Below are positions 7,789 to 16,508 of a stretch of DNA of 39,984 nt, piece after piece. Under the pieces are notes generated by a model, which searched no databases, was not told where the DNA came from, and worked only from the letters and a program-made list of their open reading frames with translations. The stretch lies in the NCBI GenBank assembly GCA_902826575.1, contig CADEFJ010000010.1, positions 1 to 39,984 on the forward strand. The letters are read 5' to 3'. The stretch is from an uncultured Pseudomonadota bacterium. GTDB lineage: Bacteria; Pseudomonadota; Gammaproteobacteria; Steroidobacterales; Steroidobacteraceae. The position numbers and the translations under genes are program-made. Position 1 is the first letter of the stretch; each line of letters starts with the position of its first letter.

Positions 7789-7895
7789 TGAACTGTCCGA
7801 ACTGATCCGAGTGGGCCGCCACGCGGCGGAGGCGCAGGAGATCGCGCGCGACTGCACACTTTACAGGACCAAGGCCCCCTACGCTTGCCTTTCGG

Positions 7896-8717
7896 TCAGT
7901 GGGCGCGCCAGGTCACCGTCACCGTATCGCTGACATTCAGGCGCCCCGGACGCAGGACCACGGCGTTTTCGCCGAACATGACACCCTTCATTGCGCGGTT
8001 CCAGCGCAGGCGTTTCAGCGTCGGCAATGGCTCGACGCCGCGCTCGCCGCTCAGTTGGTCGGTGGTCGTGACGATGCAGCGCGCGCACGGCTTCACGCAG
8101 CGCAGTTCGGCGTCGCCGATGCGCAGTGTATCGATGCGATCCTCGTCGAAGGCTCCGAGGCCCTCGAGCACGATGCTGGGCCGAAAGCGCGTCATCGGCA
8201 GCGGCGTGTCGAGTTGCGCATTGAGCGCGGCGAGCGAGGCAGTGAGCGTGACCAGCACCGGAAAGCCGTCGGGAAAGCGCACCGGCGCATACGCATCGCG
8301 GGCGTAAAGCGGATCGGCGAGTCGCGCGGCATCGAGTGCGTAGCGCACGAGGCGTACCGGTCGACCGGCAACTGCCGTGAACCAGCTTGCCGCCTCATCG
8401 CCCATGTCGTCCGCATCGACCTCGTCGCGCCATACGCGCACCTTGAGGCGCTGGCCGCGGCGATCGAGCGGCAGGGTGAGCCGCTCGCGACCGGGTGCGT
8501 CGATCGCCAGCGCGTCGGCCGAGAGCGCGGGAGCCACCGTGGCGAGTACCGGGTCGGTGCGCTGCGTGATGAACATGCCCTTTGCGTCAACCAGCATCCA
8601 CTCGCGGTCGTGCGACAGTCCGCTCGGCAGCAGTTCCGCTGTCTCGAGGGCGATGCGGCGGCAGCCCTTGATCGGGTAGAAGGCGAGGGATTCGATGCGC
8701 ACGGCAGGGGTCGGCAT
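7896..8717 (-). CDS. MOSC domain protein (MOSC N-terminal beta barrel plus MOSC)
   Basis: This 273-residue protein belongs to the family of molybdenum-cofactor sulfurase C-terminal domains and the YcbX/mARC oxidoreductases. The N-terminal beta-barrel begins VRIESLAFYPIKGCR and includes SHDREWMLVD. The MOSC domain carries the conserved cysteines C207, C211 and C214 in RCVKPCARC, one of which would bind the molybdenum or sulfur. It probably binds a molybdopterin cofactor and reduces N-hydroxylated compounds, but this is family inference. Start at ATG 8717; an ATG three codons upstream (8726) is possible. Divergent from the GST gene, the two starts being 39 nt apart. Confidence 0.87.
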   Translation of the reverse strand: MPTPAVRIESLAFYPIKGCRRIALETAELLPSGLSHDREWMLVDAKGMFITQRTDPVLATVAPALSADALAIDAPGRERLTLPLDRRGQRLKVRVWRDEVDADDMGDEAASWFTAVAGRPVRLVRYALDAARLADPLYARDAYAPVRFPDGFPVLVTLTASLAALNAQLDTPLPMTRFRPSIVLEGLGAFDEDRIDTLRIGDAELRCVKPCARCIVTTTDQLSGERGVEPLPTLKRLRWNRAMKGVMFGENAVVLRPGRLNVSDTVTVTWRAH

Positions 8718-8744
8718 GGATCGCATCGTAATCGAATCCGGGCA

Positions 8745-8750
8745 TAGAAT
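8745..8750 (+). promoter_or_regulatory. Candidate -10 box of the GST gene
   Basis: TAGAAT (five of six consensus bases) is followed by exactly six bases and the ATG at 8757. No ribosome binding site and no good -35 are visible. It is reported because the geometry matches four other genes in the window. Confidence 0.4.
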
Positions 8751-8756
8751 TGCGCC

Positions 8757-9395
8757 ATGAAACTGTTGGGCATGTTCGATTCCCCCTTCGTCAGGCGCGT
8801 GGCGATCGCGATGCGCATCCACGGCATGCCATTCGAGCACCTCGACTGGTCTGTCGGTCGCGACTTCGCGCGGATCCGCGAGTACAGCCCGCTGGGTCGC
8901 GTGCCCACGCTGGTGCTCGATGACGGCGAGGTACTGATGGAGTCCGCGGCCATTCTCGACTTCCTCGACGAACTCGCCGGTCCGCAGCGCGCGCTGCTGC
9001 CTGCCAGCGGCGCAGATCGACGCCAGGCCCTGCAGTGGATGGCGCTCGCGGTGGGTGCGGCGGAGAAGGGCCGGGAGCAAATCTACGAGAGCGCGTTTCG
9101 CCCGCCCGAGAAACGCCACGAGCCGTGGCTCGAACGCTGCCGCGCGCAGATGCACGGTGCGCTCGTCGAGCTCGATCGTGCGAGCGCCGCGCGCGGCGCA
9201 GGCGCCTGGCTCGTCGGCTCGCGCATGACGCAGGCCGACATCACTACGGCCTGCATGGTGACCTTCCTGACCGAATCGGTGGGAGTGGTGCCGGAGTCCG
9301 CGCCGTATCCGGCGCTGCGCGCGCTGGTCGCGCGGTGCGAGGGGCTACCGGAGTTCCGCGCGTTTCACGCGCCGTGGTTCGCGCCTACTCCGTAG
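8757..9395 (+). CDS. Glutathione S-transferase family protein
   Basis: The 212-residue protein has a thioredoxin-fold N-terminus (MKLLGMFDSPFVRRVAIAM), the glutathione-contacting cis-proline region GRVPTLVLDDG and the ESAAILDFLD motif, then an all-helical C-terminal domain with the GST N-capping region (MTQADITTACM). A serine at position 9 could activate glutathione. Cytosolic conjugation or reduction of an electrophile is expected, but the substrate is unknown. It is not obviously the zeta class, so it should not be assumed to supply the maleylacetoacetate isomerase missing from the hmg operon. The 3' end overlaps yceH by 11 bp on the opposite strand. Confidence 0.9.
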   Translation: MKLLGMFDSPFVRRVAIAMRIHGMPFEHLDWSVGRDFARIREYSPLGRVPTLVLDDGEVLMESAAILDFLDELAGPQRALLPASGADRRQALQWMALAVGAAEKGREQIYESAFRPPEKRHEPWLERCRAQMHGALVELDRASAARGAGAWLVGSRMTQADITTACMVTFLTESVGVVPESAPYPALRALVARCEGLPEFRAFHAPWFAPTP

Positions 9396-10062
9396 CGCGG
9401 CTCTTCAGTTCGTCGACTTCGGCGCGCAGCGCGCGCACTTGCTCCTCGAGGCGGGCCAACCGGTCCTCATCGACCGGCGCGACAGTGCGTGCCGTGGCCG
9501 CTGCGGGTGCGGGCGCCGCGGCCGGCAACGGCGCATCCTCGCCGACTTCGATGTCACCCGAGAACAGATGCGCGAAACGCGCATCGCGACGACCCGCCTC
9601 CCGCGCCAGGCGCACGACGAGCGGGCCACTCTCGCGAGCGGCAAGCGCCTGCAGCGCCGTGTCGATCTCGGCCGGGTCGCCGAGCGGTGCCATGCGCGGC
9701 ACGCGGGTGCGCAGTTCGCCGGGCGTCTGCGGGCCGCGCAGCAGCAGCTCGCACACGATGCCGAGTTCGACTGGCGTGAACTTGAGCGAGCCGTACTCGG
9801 TATTGCAGAAGCACTGCTGGTACTTCGGCACGCGGCTGCCAAAGCCCGAGCGCTCGATCACGAGATGCTTGCGCGACAGGGCATCGACCGTCTGTTGCAC
9901 CTCACGCTCGTCGAGCGCGAGCACCGGATCGCGGTTGCTCTTCTGGTTGCAGGCATTCACCAGCGCGTTGAGCGACAGCGGGTACTGGTCCGGCGTGGTC
10001 ACCTGCTTTTCGATCAGGCAACCGATCACGCGCGCCTCGAGGGGGTTGAACTGGATTTTCAT
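9385..10062 (-). CDS. yceH: YceH family protein (DUF480)
   Basis: The 225-residue protein matches the YceH/DUF480 family: an N-terminal duplicated winged-helix domain beginning FNPLEARVIGCLIEKQVTTPDQYPLSL, with NACNQKSNRDPV and ELLLRGPQTPGELR, then an alanine/proline linker and a C-terminal coiled coil (EDRLARLEEQVRALRAEVDELK). The molecular role of the family is not established. It is the last gene of the leftward pnt operon. Its ATG overlaps the stop of the upstream GIDE-domain gene by 4 nt. The 3' end overlaps the GST gene. Confidence 0.93.
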   Translation of the reverse strand: MKIQFNPLEARVIGCLIEKQVTTPDQYPLSLNALVNACNQKSNRDPVLALDEREVQQTVDALSRKHLVIERSGFGSRVPKYQQCFCNTEYGSLKFTPVELGIVCELLLRGPQTPGELRTRVPRMAPLGDPAEIDTALQALAARESGPLVVRLAREAGRRDARFAHLFSGDIEVGEDAPLPAAAPAPAAATARTVAPVDEDRLARLEEQVRALRAEVDELKSRATE

Positions 10063-10946
10063 GCAACGCAGCGGCTCAAAGCGAACAGTATATAGAGCGT
10101 ACCGCCGACGAACATCGCCAATCCGATGCGTGAACGCCGCTTCACCCGCTTCGTCAGCTTCTCCTCGTGCTCGCTGGTGACCAGCAATGGCCGGCCGTCT
10201 TCAGGTCGGCGCAGTTCGTGCGTGATGTGCGCATCGGGGGCGGCGGCGGCGGCCTGCCGGCTGCGGTCCGCAGCCTCGGCGGCATCCGCTGCGACGGCCT
10301 CGCGCGCCGCGAGGCGCGCGCGCTCCCACTCCGCGGCGTCGATTCGCCCGTCGTTGTTGGTGTCGAAGCGCTTGTGGAGATCGGCCTGGTCGCGCTTCCA
10401 TACCCGCAGCAACTCGACCTCGGCGTGCGCGTACGCGATGCTGCCGGGAGCGGGCCCCGCGAGCGGCGGGCTGCGGCGGGACAGGAAGCCAAGCGCGTAG
10501 AGCGGGTCGCCGTCGCGGATGCGCCAGATCTTGTGACGCCGCGACGAGCTTTCCTTCACGATGACTTCGGGCTCCTGCTCCTCGGAAATCTTCGCCTCGC
10601 CGGGCACGATCAGGCAGAAACCGGTCTCGTCCTGCAACGCGAGCAGCTCCGTGCTTGCCACGCTCTTCTCGACGCGCCAGCGGCTGTTGTTCTTGAAGCT
10701 GCCGCGCTTCTCGGTGACGACATGGAACCACAGGCATTCCTGCATCTGGATCGGGTCGCGCACCGGGGCGACTCCCGCGGCGCGGGCGGTGCCGACCAAT
10801 TCGACATAGCCCTTGGCAGCGGTCGCGACGCGCGCAGTGGCCGTGCCTTCCATCAGGTTGGCCGCGCGCATGTAGCGCCGCCACATGACATAGCCGCTCA
10901 CCGCGATGGCGACGGCGGCCGCGAATGCCTGGCCGTCGTCAGCCAT
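10059..10946 (-). CDS. GIDE-domain membrane protein with an EF-hand
   Basis: The 295-residue protein has a hydrophobic N-terminus (residues 8-21) and a C-terminal membrane helix (IGLAMFVGGTLYILFAL). Between them residues ~45-180 resemble the GIDE domain of E3-ubiquitin-ligase-like mitochondrial MAPL/MUL1 and its bacterial relatives (VELVGTARA, ECLWFHVVTEKR, then an LIVPGEAKI strand). A single canonical EF-hand loop DTNNDGRIDAAE at 195-206 has its calcium ligands in place. There is no RING finger, so ubiquitin ligation is not implied. It overlaps the preceding lemA by 8 nt and yceH by 4 nt. LemA plus GIDE is a recurring bacterial pairing, suggesting an envelope complex. Function unknown. Confidence 0.8.
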   Translation of the reverse strand: MADDGQAFAAAVAIAVSGYVMWRRYMRAANLMEGTATARVATAAKGYVELVGTARAAGVAPVRDPIQMQECLWFHVVTEKRGSFKNNSRWRVEKSVASTELLALQDETGFCLIVPGEAKISEEQEPEVIVKESSSRRHKIWRIRDGDPLYALGFLSRRSPPLAGPAPGSIAYAHAEVELLRVWKRDQADLHKRFDTNNDGRIDAAEWERARLAAREAVAADAAEAADRSRQAAAAAPDAHITHELRRPEDGRPLLVTSEHEEKLTKRVKRRSRIGLAMFVGGTLYILFALSRCVA

Positions 10947-11469
10947 CCTGGAACTTCAGCAACGTGGCGGGACGAAACCCGAACCAGCCGGCCATCAGGT
11001 TGCCCGGGAAGCGCTCGATCGTCACATTGTTGATGCGCACGCTCTCGTTGTAGAACTCGCGCCGATGGGCAATGGCCGTATCGAGCGCGGAGATGCGATC
11101 CTGCAGCGCGAGGAACTGCGCGTTCGCCTTGAGGTCAGGGTAGGCCTCGGCCAGCGCAATCACCTGCGCGAGGCTCCCCCGCAGCGCCCGCTCCGCGGTA
11201 CCCACCGACTGCGCGTTCGCGCCCTGCTGGGCGGTGACCGCCGCGGCGCGCGCGCTGGTCAGCTGCGCGAGCAGCGCGGCTTCGAACTGCGAGTATTGCC
11301 GGCAGACGTCGACCAGCTCGGGGATCTCGTCATTGCGCTGCTTCAGCAGCACGTCGATATTGGCCCACGCCTTGGTGACGTTGTGCTTCACCAGCACGAG
11401 CTGATTGTAGAGGGCGACGACGTACACACCCGCCACGAACAGCAGCAACAGGGCGACGAAGCCTGCCAT
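10939..11469 (-). CDS. LemA family protein (second copy)
   Basis: The 176-residue LemA protein has an N-terminal membrane helix (MAGFVALLLLFVAGVYVVALYN) followed by the hallmark VKHNVTKAWANIDVLLKQRNDEIPELVD and the AEAYPDLKAN and YNESVRINN blocks of a four-helix bundle. Topology would be a short outside/periplasmic end and a large coiled domain. Biochemical role unresolved. It lies 5 nt after its paralogue and overlaps the GIDE-domain gene by 8 nt, so the three are certainly co-translated. Confidence 0.92.
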   Translation of the reverse strand: MAGFVALLLLFVAGVYVVALYNQLVLVKHNVTKAWANIDVLLKQRNDEIPELVDVCRQYSQFEAALLAQLTSARAAAVTAQQGANAQSVGTAERALRGSLAQVIALAEAYPDLKANAQFLALQDRISALDTAIAHRREFYNESVRINNVTIERFPGNLMAGWFGFRPATLLKFQDG

Positions 11470-11474
11470 CGGGC

Positions 11475-12047
11475 TCAGCCGTTGAACAGCGCCTTGACGC
11501 TGACGTCGGCCTTTTCGGCGTCGGCGAACTCGAGCAGCTTCGCCGGCTTGAAGCTGAACATGCCGGCAATGATCGATGCCGGAAACTGCTCGATCGACGC
11601 GTTGTTGACGTTCACGGCCTCGTTGTAGAGCTCGCGGCGGTCGGAGATGCCGGTCTCGAGCGCGCTGATACGCGCCTGAAGTTGCTGGAACGAGGCGTTC
11701 GCCTTGAGGTCCGGATAGGCCTCGGCGAGCGCGAACAGCTTGCCGAGCTGCGCGCGCAGCCCGCCCTCGGCGGCGCTCACGCCGGCGACGTCACCGCTCT
11801 CGCCCGCCGCGTACACGGCATTGCGCGCCTGCATCACCTTCTCGAGCGTCTCCTGCTCGTACTGCATGTACTGCTTGCAGGTGTCGACGAGCTTCGGCAG
11901 CTCGTCGTGGCGCTGCTTCAGCAGCACGTCGATGTTGGACCACGAGGTGGCGACGCGATGCTTGAGCGCGACCAGGCGGTTGTAGAGGCCGATGCCACCG
12001 AAGGCGACGGCGGCGACGATAACCAGCAGAACGAGTGTGCCGAGCAT
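11475..12047 (-). CDS. LemA family protein (first copy)
   Basis: The 190-residue LemA paralogue has a membrane helix (LGTLVLLVIVAAVAFGGIGLYN), VATSWSNIDVLLKQRHDELPKLVD, AEAYPDLKAN and YNEAVNVNN. It shares most landmark blocks with the next gene, consistent with a tandem duplication. AAGGAAGG 6 nt before the ATG is a strong ribosome binding site. The gene follows the flavin monooxygenase by 12 nt, so it is read through from the pnt operon unless an internal promoter exists. Function unknown beyond envelope association. Confidence 0.92.
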   Translation of the reverse strand: MLGTLVLLVIVAAVAFGGIGLYNRLVALKHRVATSWSNIDVLLKQRHDELPKLVDTCKQYMQYEQETLEKVMQARNAVYAAGESGDVAGVSAAEGGLRAQLGKLFALAEAYPDLKANASFQQLQARISALETGISDRRELYNEAVNVNNASIEQFPASIIAGMFSFKPAKLLEFADAEKADVSVKALFNG

Positions 12048-12059
12048 GTCCGACCTTCC

Positions 12060-13046
12060 TTATTCCCGTGCCAGCAATTCGTAGGAGCGCAGGCGCTCGC
12101 CATGATCGTAGACGTTGGTGACGACCATCAGCTCGTCAGCGCCACAGTCTGCCGCCATCGCGGCGAGCCGTGCGCGGACCTCCTGCACATTTCCAACCAC
12201 CGTCAGCGCCTCGTACTCGCGCACGGCGTCGCGCTCGGCGGCACTGTAGGGATAGGCGCTCGCCTCTTCCGGGCTCGGCAGCGGCAGGAACTGGCCGCGG
12301 CGGATGCGCAGCCACGCGAGCTGCATCGTCGAGGCGAGGAAGCGGGCGCGATCGGTGGTCTCGGCGCATACCACGGCGACGCCGAGGATGGTGTGTGGGG
12401 CCGGGAACTGTGCCGAGGGCGTGAAGTGCTCGCGATAGGCGCTGAACGCGGGCGCGGCGGGCGCCGGGCTGAAGTGGCTCGCGTAGCTGTAGCCCATGCC
12501 GGACTTGCCGGCGTAGGCGGCGCTCGCGCCGCTCGAGCCGAGGATCCAGATCGGTGGCAGCGGCACGTCGTCGGGCACCGCCCGCACCTGACGGAGCGGG
12601 TGATCGTCCGCGAAGCGCTCCGGCGTGTTGAAGGCGAGCAGCTCCGCGACGAGGTGCGGGAAGTCCTCGCCGTTGAACGCACGCATGGCCCGCGACGCAT
12701 TGAGGTCGGCGCCCGGTGCGCGGCCGAGGCCGAGGTCGATCCGGTCGGGATAGAGCGCAGCGAGCGTGCGAAAGGCCTCCGCGATGCGCAGCGGCGCGTG
12801 GTTCGGCAACATGATGCCGCCCGAGCCCACGCGAATCTGCCGCGTGGCGCCGGCGGCGTGGCCGATCAGGATTTCGGGTGAGGAGCTCGCGACGCTCGGC
12901 ATGCTGTGATGCTCGGCGAACCAGTAGCGCACGAAGCCGAGCTCCTCGGCGAGCCGCGCGAGATCGACGGTGCGGCGGATTGCCTCGGAGGCCGGCGTCC
13001 CTTGCGGCACCGGCGCGAGATCCAGGACCGAAAGTGGCGGCAGCAT
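12060..13046 (-). CDS. LLM-class flavin-dependent oxidoreductase (MsnO8-like)
   Basis: The 328-residue luciferase-like monooxygenase is predicted to use reduced FMN and O2. Its landmarks are [10 protein letters not shown] at the N-terminus, the [19 protein letters not shown] block, [30 protein letters not shown] and a C-terminal [12 protein letters not shown] segment. These fit the MsnO8-type subgroup of single-subunit enzymes. Its substrate cannot be predicted and no flavin reductase gene is adjacent. It sits 10 nt downstream of the acetyltransferase within the long leftward operon. Confidence 0.9.
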   Translation of the reverse strand: MLPPLSVLDLAPVPQGTPASEAIRRTVDLARLAEELGFVRYWFAEHHSMPSVASSSPEILIGHAAGATRQIRVGSGGIMLPNHAPLRIAEAFRTLAALYPDRIDLGLGRAPGADLNASRAMRAFNGEDFPHLVAELLAFNTPERFADDHPLRQVRAVPDDVPLPPIWILGSSGASAAYAGKSGMGYSYASHFSPAPAAPAFSAYREHFTPSAQFPAPHTILGVAVVCAETTDRARFLASTMQLAWLRIRRGQFLPLPSPEEASAYPYSAAERDAVREYEALTVVGNVQEVRARLAAMAADCGADELMVVTNVYDHGERLRSYELLARE

Positions 13047-13056
13047 GCCTTCCCGC

Positions 13057-13563
13057 CTAGTGGCCGGGCTGCAGGGAGCGCTGCATCAGCACGACGTCGA
13101 TCCAGCGATCGAACTTGTGGCCGACATTGTGGAACGTGCCGACGTGCGCGAAGCCGAGCGCGGCGTGCAGGCCGATCGAGGCGTAGTTCTGCGTATCGCC
13201 GATCACCGCGAGCATTTCGCGCAGGCCCTGCGTCGTGCACTGGTCGATCACTTCGCGCATCAGCGCGTAGCCGATGCCGCGACGCTGCGCGTCGGGCGCG
13301 ATATACACCGAGCTCTCGCAGGTATGGCGATAGGCGGCTCGCTGGCGGAACTCGGTCGCGTAGGCAAATCCCAGGATGACGCCATCTTCCGCCGCGACGA
13401 GGAAGGGGAACCTGGCGTTCGCCACGATGCGTGCGTGGCGTGCGGTCATCTCGTCCAGCGTCGGGGGTACTTCCTCGAAAGTGCCCGTGCCGTGCAGCAC
13501 ATGGTGCGCGTAGATCGCCTGCACCGCGGGCAAGTCCGCTGCTGTACAGGCGCGCACCTCCAT
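13057..13563 (-). CDS. GNAT acetyltransferase, phosphinothricin-acetyltransferase-like
   Basis: The 168-residue acetyl-CoA-dependent N-acetyltransferase resembles the Pat/Bar and MnaT group, which acetylate amino-acid-like amines such as phosphinothricin or methionine sulfone. Visible are [18 protein letters not shown] near the N-terminus, the acetyl-CoA pyrophosphate loop RRGIGYAL, and [37 protein letters not shown] at the C-terminus. The actual substrate is unknown. The ATG shares one base with the pntB stop (TGATG), so the gene is translationally coupled to pntB. Confidence 0.9.
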   Translation of the reverse strand: MEVRACTAADLPAVQAIYAHHVLHGTGTFEEVPPTLDEMTARHARIVANARFPFLVAAEDGVILGFAYATEFRQRAAYRHTCESSVYIAPDAQRRGIGYALMREVIDQCTTQGLREMLAVIGDTQNYASIGLHAALGFAHVGTFHNVGHKFDRWIDVVLMQRSLQPGH

Positions 13564-14951
13564 CAGCCGATCGCCTTCACCGCGGCAATCAGTTCGGCGA
13601 CCGCCTTCTGGCCGTCGCCGTACAACATGCGGGTGTTGTCGAGATAGAAGAGGGCGTTCTCGATGCCCGAGAAGCCCGCGCCCTGGCCGCGTTTCACCAC
13701 GATGCAGTTCTTCGCCTTGTCGGCGTTCAGGATCGGCATGCCGTAGATCGGGCTCGACTTGTCGTTGCGCGCCACCGGGTTCACCACGTCGTTGGCGCCG
13801 ATCACGAGCGCGACATCGGCGGTCTCGAACTCGGCATTGATTTCGTCGAGGTCGGCGATCAGGTCATAGGGCACGCCGGCCTCGGCCAGCAGCACGTTCA
13901 TGTGGCCCGGCATGCGGCCCGCGACCGGATGGATCGCGAACTTCACCGTAACGCCGCGATCGACCAGCAGCTGGGTCAGTTCCCACACCTTGTGCTGGGC
14001 CTGCGCGACGGCCATGCCGTAGCCGGGAATGATGATGACCTTGCTGGCGAACGCCATCATGACGCCGACGTCCGACGCCTCGATCGACTTCATGCTGCCG
14101 GTGACTTCGCCCGCGGCCCCGCCGCCGCTTTCGCCGAAGCCCGAGAACAGCACGTTGCCGAGCGAGCGGTTCATCGCGCGCGCCATCAATTGCGTGAGCA
14201 GCGTGCCCGCGGAGCCGACCACCGTGCCGGCGATGATCATCGCCGCGTTTCCAAGCACGAAGCCCTCGAAGGCGACCGCGAGGCCGGTCAGGGCGTTGTA
14301 CAGCGAGATCACCACCGGCATGTCGGCGCCGCCGATCGGCAGCGTCATCGTGATGCCGAGCAGCAGCGCGGCCGCGAAGAACGCGGTGACGATCGCCGGC
14401 GAGGCATTCAGGTGCAGCGCCACCATGCCGCCGAGGGCGAGCGCCACGACCAGCAACAGCAGGTTGAAGATCTGCTGGCCACTGAAGCGGAACGAGCGCT
14501 TGATCAGCCCCTGCAGCTTGCCGAACGCGATCAGGCTGCCGCTGAACGACACGGCGCCGATCAGGCCGCCCGCCACCGCCAGCACCATCGTCACGAGGCC
14601 GTGGTCGCCGCCGCGGTAGAGCTCGACCGCGGCGATCGCCGCGGCCGCGCCGCCGCCCATGCCGTTGTAGAGGGCGATCATCTGCGGCATGTCGGTCATC
14701 GCGACGCGCTTGCCGCTCCACCACGCTACAGCCGAGCCGACCACGATCGCGGCGATGATCAGCGGATAGTTCGTCATGTCCGGATAGAGGAACGTGACGA
14801 GCGTTGCGAGCAGCATGCCGGCGCCGGCCCACACGATGCCGCTGCGCGCGGTCACCGGCGAACTCATGCGCTTCAAGCCCATGATGAACAGGAACGCCGT
14901 GAGCAGGTAACTGCCCTGGATCAGGAGGTCGGCGGAAAGGAACGCGGGCAT
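13563..14951 (-). CDS. pntB: NAD(P) transhydrogenase subunit beta
   Basis: The 462-residue product carries the beta-side membrane helices (residues ~5-260) and the C-terminal NADP(H)-binding domain III, seen as IIPGYGMAVAQAQHK, HPVAGRMPGHMNVLLAEAGVPYD and VIGANDVVNPVA near 300-390. It couples proton re-entry across the inner membrane to hydride transfer from NADH to NADP+, feeding NADPH to biosynthesis and glutathione reduction. Start at ATG 14951 follows a 14-codon upstream frame that overlaps pntAB and is rejected. It is 1 nt from the pntAB stop. Length and order match the three-gene alphaproteobacteria-like arrangement. Confidence 0.96.
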   Translation of the reverse strand: MPAFLSADLLIQGSYLLTAFLFIMGLKRMSSPVTARSGIVWAGAGMLLATLVTFLYPDMTNYPLIIAAIVVGSAVAWWSGKRVAMTDMPQMIALYNGMGGGAAAAIAAVELYRGGDHGLVTMVLAVAGGLIGAVSFSGSLIAFGKLQGLIKRSFRFSGQQIFNLLLLVVALALGGMVALHLNASPAIVTAFFAAALLLGITMTLPIGGADMPVVISLYNALTGLAVAFEGFVLGNAAMIIAGTVVGSAGTLLTQLMARAMNRSLGNVLFSGFGESGGGAAGEVTGSMKSIEASDVGVMMAFASKVIIIPGYGMAVAQAQHKVWELTQLLVDRGVTVKFAIHPVAGRMPGHMNVLLAEAGVPYDLIADLDEINAEFETADVALVIGANDVVNPVARNDKSSPIYGMPILNADKAKNCIVVKRGQGAGFSGIENALFYLDNTRMLYGDGQKAVAELIAAVKAIG

Positions 14952-14952
14952 T

Positions 14953-15264
14953 TCAGTGCGCTCCCTTCGACCTGCCGCCCTTGTTCGCGCCACTCGACTT
15001 GAACATTTCGAGCATGCGCTCGGTCACGACGTAGCCGCCGACCGCGTTACCCGCCGCGAGCAGCACGCCGATGAAGCCGATGGTCTTCTCGAGCGTGGTG
15101 TCGGCGGTGCCGAGCGCGACCATCGCACCGACCAGCACGATGCCGTGCACGAAGTTCGATCCCGACATCAGTGGCGTGTGAAGGATCACGGGAACCTTCG
15201 CAATCACTTCGTAGCCGGTGAAGGCGGCAAGCATGAAAATGTAAAGCGCTACTATTCCGGTCAT
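14953..15264 (-). CDS. pntAB: NAD(P) transhydrogenase alpha subunit, membrane part
   Basis: This 103-residue protein is the membrane segment that in E. coli is the C-terminal end of PntA, here on its own gene. It has three to four helices (ALYIFMLAAFTGYEVIA, FVHGIVLVGAMVALG, IGFIGVLLAAGNAVGGYVV) and the VILHTPLMSGSNFVHG block. ATG 15264 is preferred over TTG 15276 because GGAG lies 6 nt upstream of it. A palindromic repeat lies between it and pntAA, making this the only wide gap in the operon. Confidence 0.95.
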   Translation of the reverse strand: MTGIVALYIFMLAAFTGYEVIAKVPVILHTPLMSGSNFVHGIVLVGAMVALGTADTTLEKTIGFIGVLLAAGNAVGGYVVTERMLEMFKSSGANKGGRSKGAH

Positions 15265-15278
15265 GACTAGCTCCAACG

Positions 15279-15369
15279 GCGAACAGCGAACAGATTACGG
15301 ATTACAGATTACAGCCAGAAGGACTCCGCTCGGCCTCTGGCTGTAATCTGTCAGCTGTCCGCTGCTCGC
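15279..15369. repeat. Full copy of a dispersed palindromic repeat
   Basis: The left arm (15279-15323) starts GGCGAACAGCGAACAG, contains three near-repeats of GATTACR and ends ACAGCCAGAAGG. The right arm (15334-15369) reads CCTCTGGCTGTAATCTGT then CAGCTGTCCGCTGCTCGC, its reverse complement with small gaps. Related arms occur at 17290, 17796, 21638 and 34584. It could form a long hairpin in the pntAA-pntAB mRNA. Confidence 0.8.
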
Positions 15370-15370
15370 A

Positions 15371-16489
15371 CTAGATGTTTTTCCCAGTCGCCTCATGCCG
15401 CACCGTGCCCTCATGTGTGAGGCACGCCTGGGCAAAGACCTCATCGTTCCAATCGATCGACAGCTCGCCGCCTTTGAGCGCGGGCGAGAGGAAGTTGAAC
15501 AGGTTGCGCGAGTACATCTCGCTTGCGTTGTAGGCGAGTTGCGCGGGCAGGTTGACCGGGCCGATCACCTTCACGCCCTGGTGCACCACGGTCTCGCCGG
15601 CGCGGGTCAGTTCGCAGTTGCCACCCTGCTCGGCGGCGATGTCGACGACGACCGAGCCGGCGCGCATGCGCTCGACCGCGCTGCGCGACACGATCTTGGG
15701 CGCCGGCCGGCCCGGCACGGATGCGGTGCTGATCACGGCATCGGCCGCCGCGATGCGCGCATCGAGCACTTCCTGCTGTTTGGCTTTCTCTTCGGCGGTG
15801 AGTTCGCGCGCGTAGCCGCCGGCACCTTCGGCCGAGACGCCGACGTCGACGAACTTGGCACCCAGCGACTTGACCTGCTCGCGGGTCGCACTGCGCACGT
15901 CGTATGCCTCGACCACGGCGCCGAGGCGCCGCGCGGTCGCGATCGCCTGCAGGCCGGCAACGCCCGCGCCGATCACGAGCACCTGCGAGGGGCGGATCGT
16001 GCCCGCCGCGGTCGTCAGCATGGGCATGAACTTCTGCAGGTTGTCGGCGGCGATCAGCACGGCCTTGTAGCCGGCGATCGCGGCCTGCGAGGACAGTGCG
16101 TCCATCGACTGCGCGCGCGAGATGCGCGGCACGAATTCCATCGCGAAGCTCGTGACCTTCTGGTCGCGCAGTGCCCGCACTTCGGCGAGCTTCGCATGGG
16201 CCTGCGCATAGCCGACGACGACCGCGCCGGGCCGCAACGCGCCGATCTGCGCGGTGGTCAGCGGCTGCACCGTCAGCACGATGTCGGCGGCATCGAGCAC
16301 CGCGGCGGCCGTGTCCGCCCACTCGACCTGCTTGTAGAGTGCGTCGGGGAACTGCGCGGCGACTCCCGCGCCCCGCTCGATCAGCACGCGTGCACCCAGC
16401 GTGGCGAACTTGGCGGCGGACTCGGGAACGAGGCTCACGCGCGACTCCTGGGGCGCGGCTTCGCGAAGCACCCCTATGGTTACCGGCAT
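15371..16489 (-). CDS. pntAA: NAD(P) transhydrogenase alpha subunit, NAD(H)-binding part
   Basis: The 372-residue soluble domain I binds NAD(H). Visible are the alanine-dehydrogenase-like N-terminus (TIGVLREAAPQESRVSLVPE), the Rossmann loop VIGAGVAGLQAIATARRLGA with GxGxxG at 174-179, EAYDVRSATREQVKSLGAKFV and the NLPAQLAYNASEMYSRNL block. ATG 16489 has GGGAG 8 nt upstream. A longer frame from ATG 16525 would cover an attenuator-like hairpin and is rejected. It is first gene of the long leftward operon and pairs with PntAB and PntB in the inner membrane. Confidence 0.95.
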   Translation of the reverse strand: MPVTIGVLREAAPQESRVSLVPESAAKFATLGARVLIERGAGVAAQFPDALYKQVEWADTAAAVLDAADIVLTVQPLTTAQIGALRPGAVVVGYAQAHAKLAEVRALRDQKVTSFAMEFVPRISRAQSMDALSSQAAIAGYKAVLIAADNLQKFMPMLTTAAGTIRPSQVLVIGAGVAGLQAIATARRLGAVVEAYDVRSATREQVKSLGAKFVDVGVSAEGAGGYARELTAEEKAKQQEVLDARIAAADAVISTASVPGRPAPKIVSRSAVERMRAGSVVVDIAAEQGGNCELTRAGETVVHQGVKVIGPVNLPAQLAYNASEMYSRNLFNFLSPALKGGELSIDWNDEVFAQACLTHEGTVRHEATGKNI

Positions 16490-16508
16490 CTGTCGGGCTC
16501 CCTCATGC

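Noticed and set aside
13431..15002. A 523-residue open frame on the plus strand opposite pntB and the GNAT gene
   Set aside because: It is rich in Arg, His and Asp with no domain and mirrors pntB codons in antisense; a shadow of high GC content.
15291..15313. Three GATTACR units that look like a short tandem repeat or CRISPR-like array
   Set aside because: They are inside the left arm of the palindromic repeat and have no spacers of equal length.
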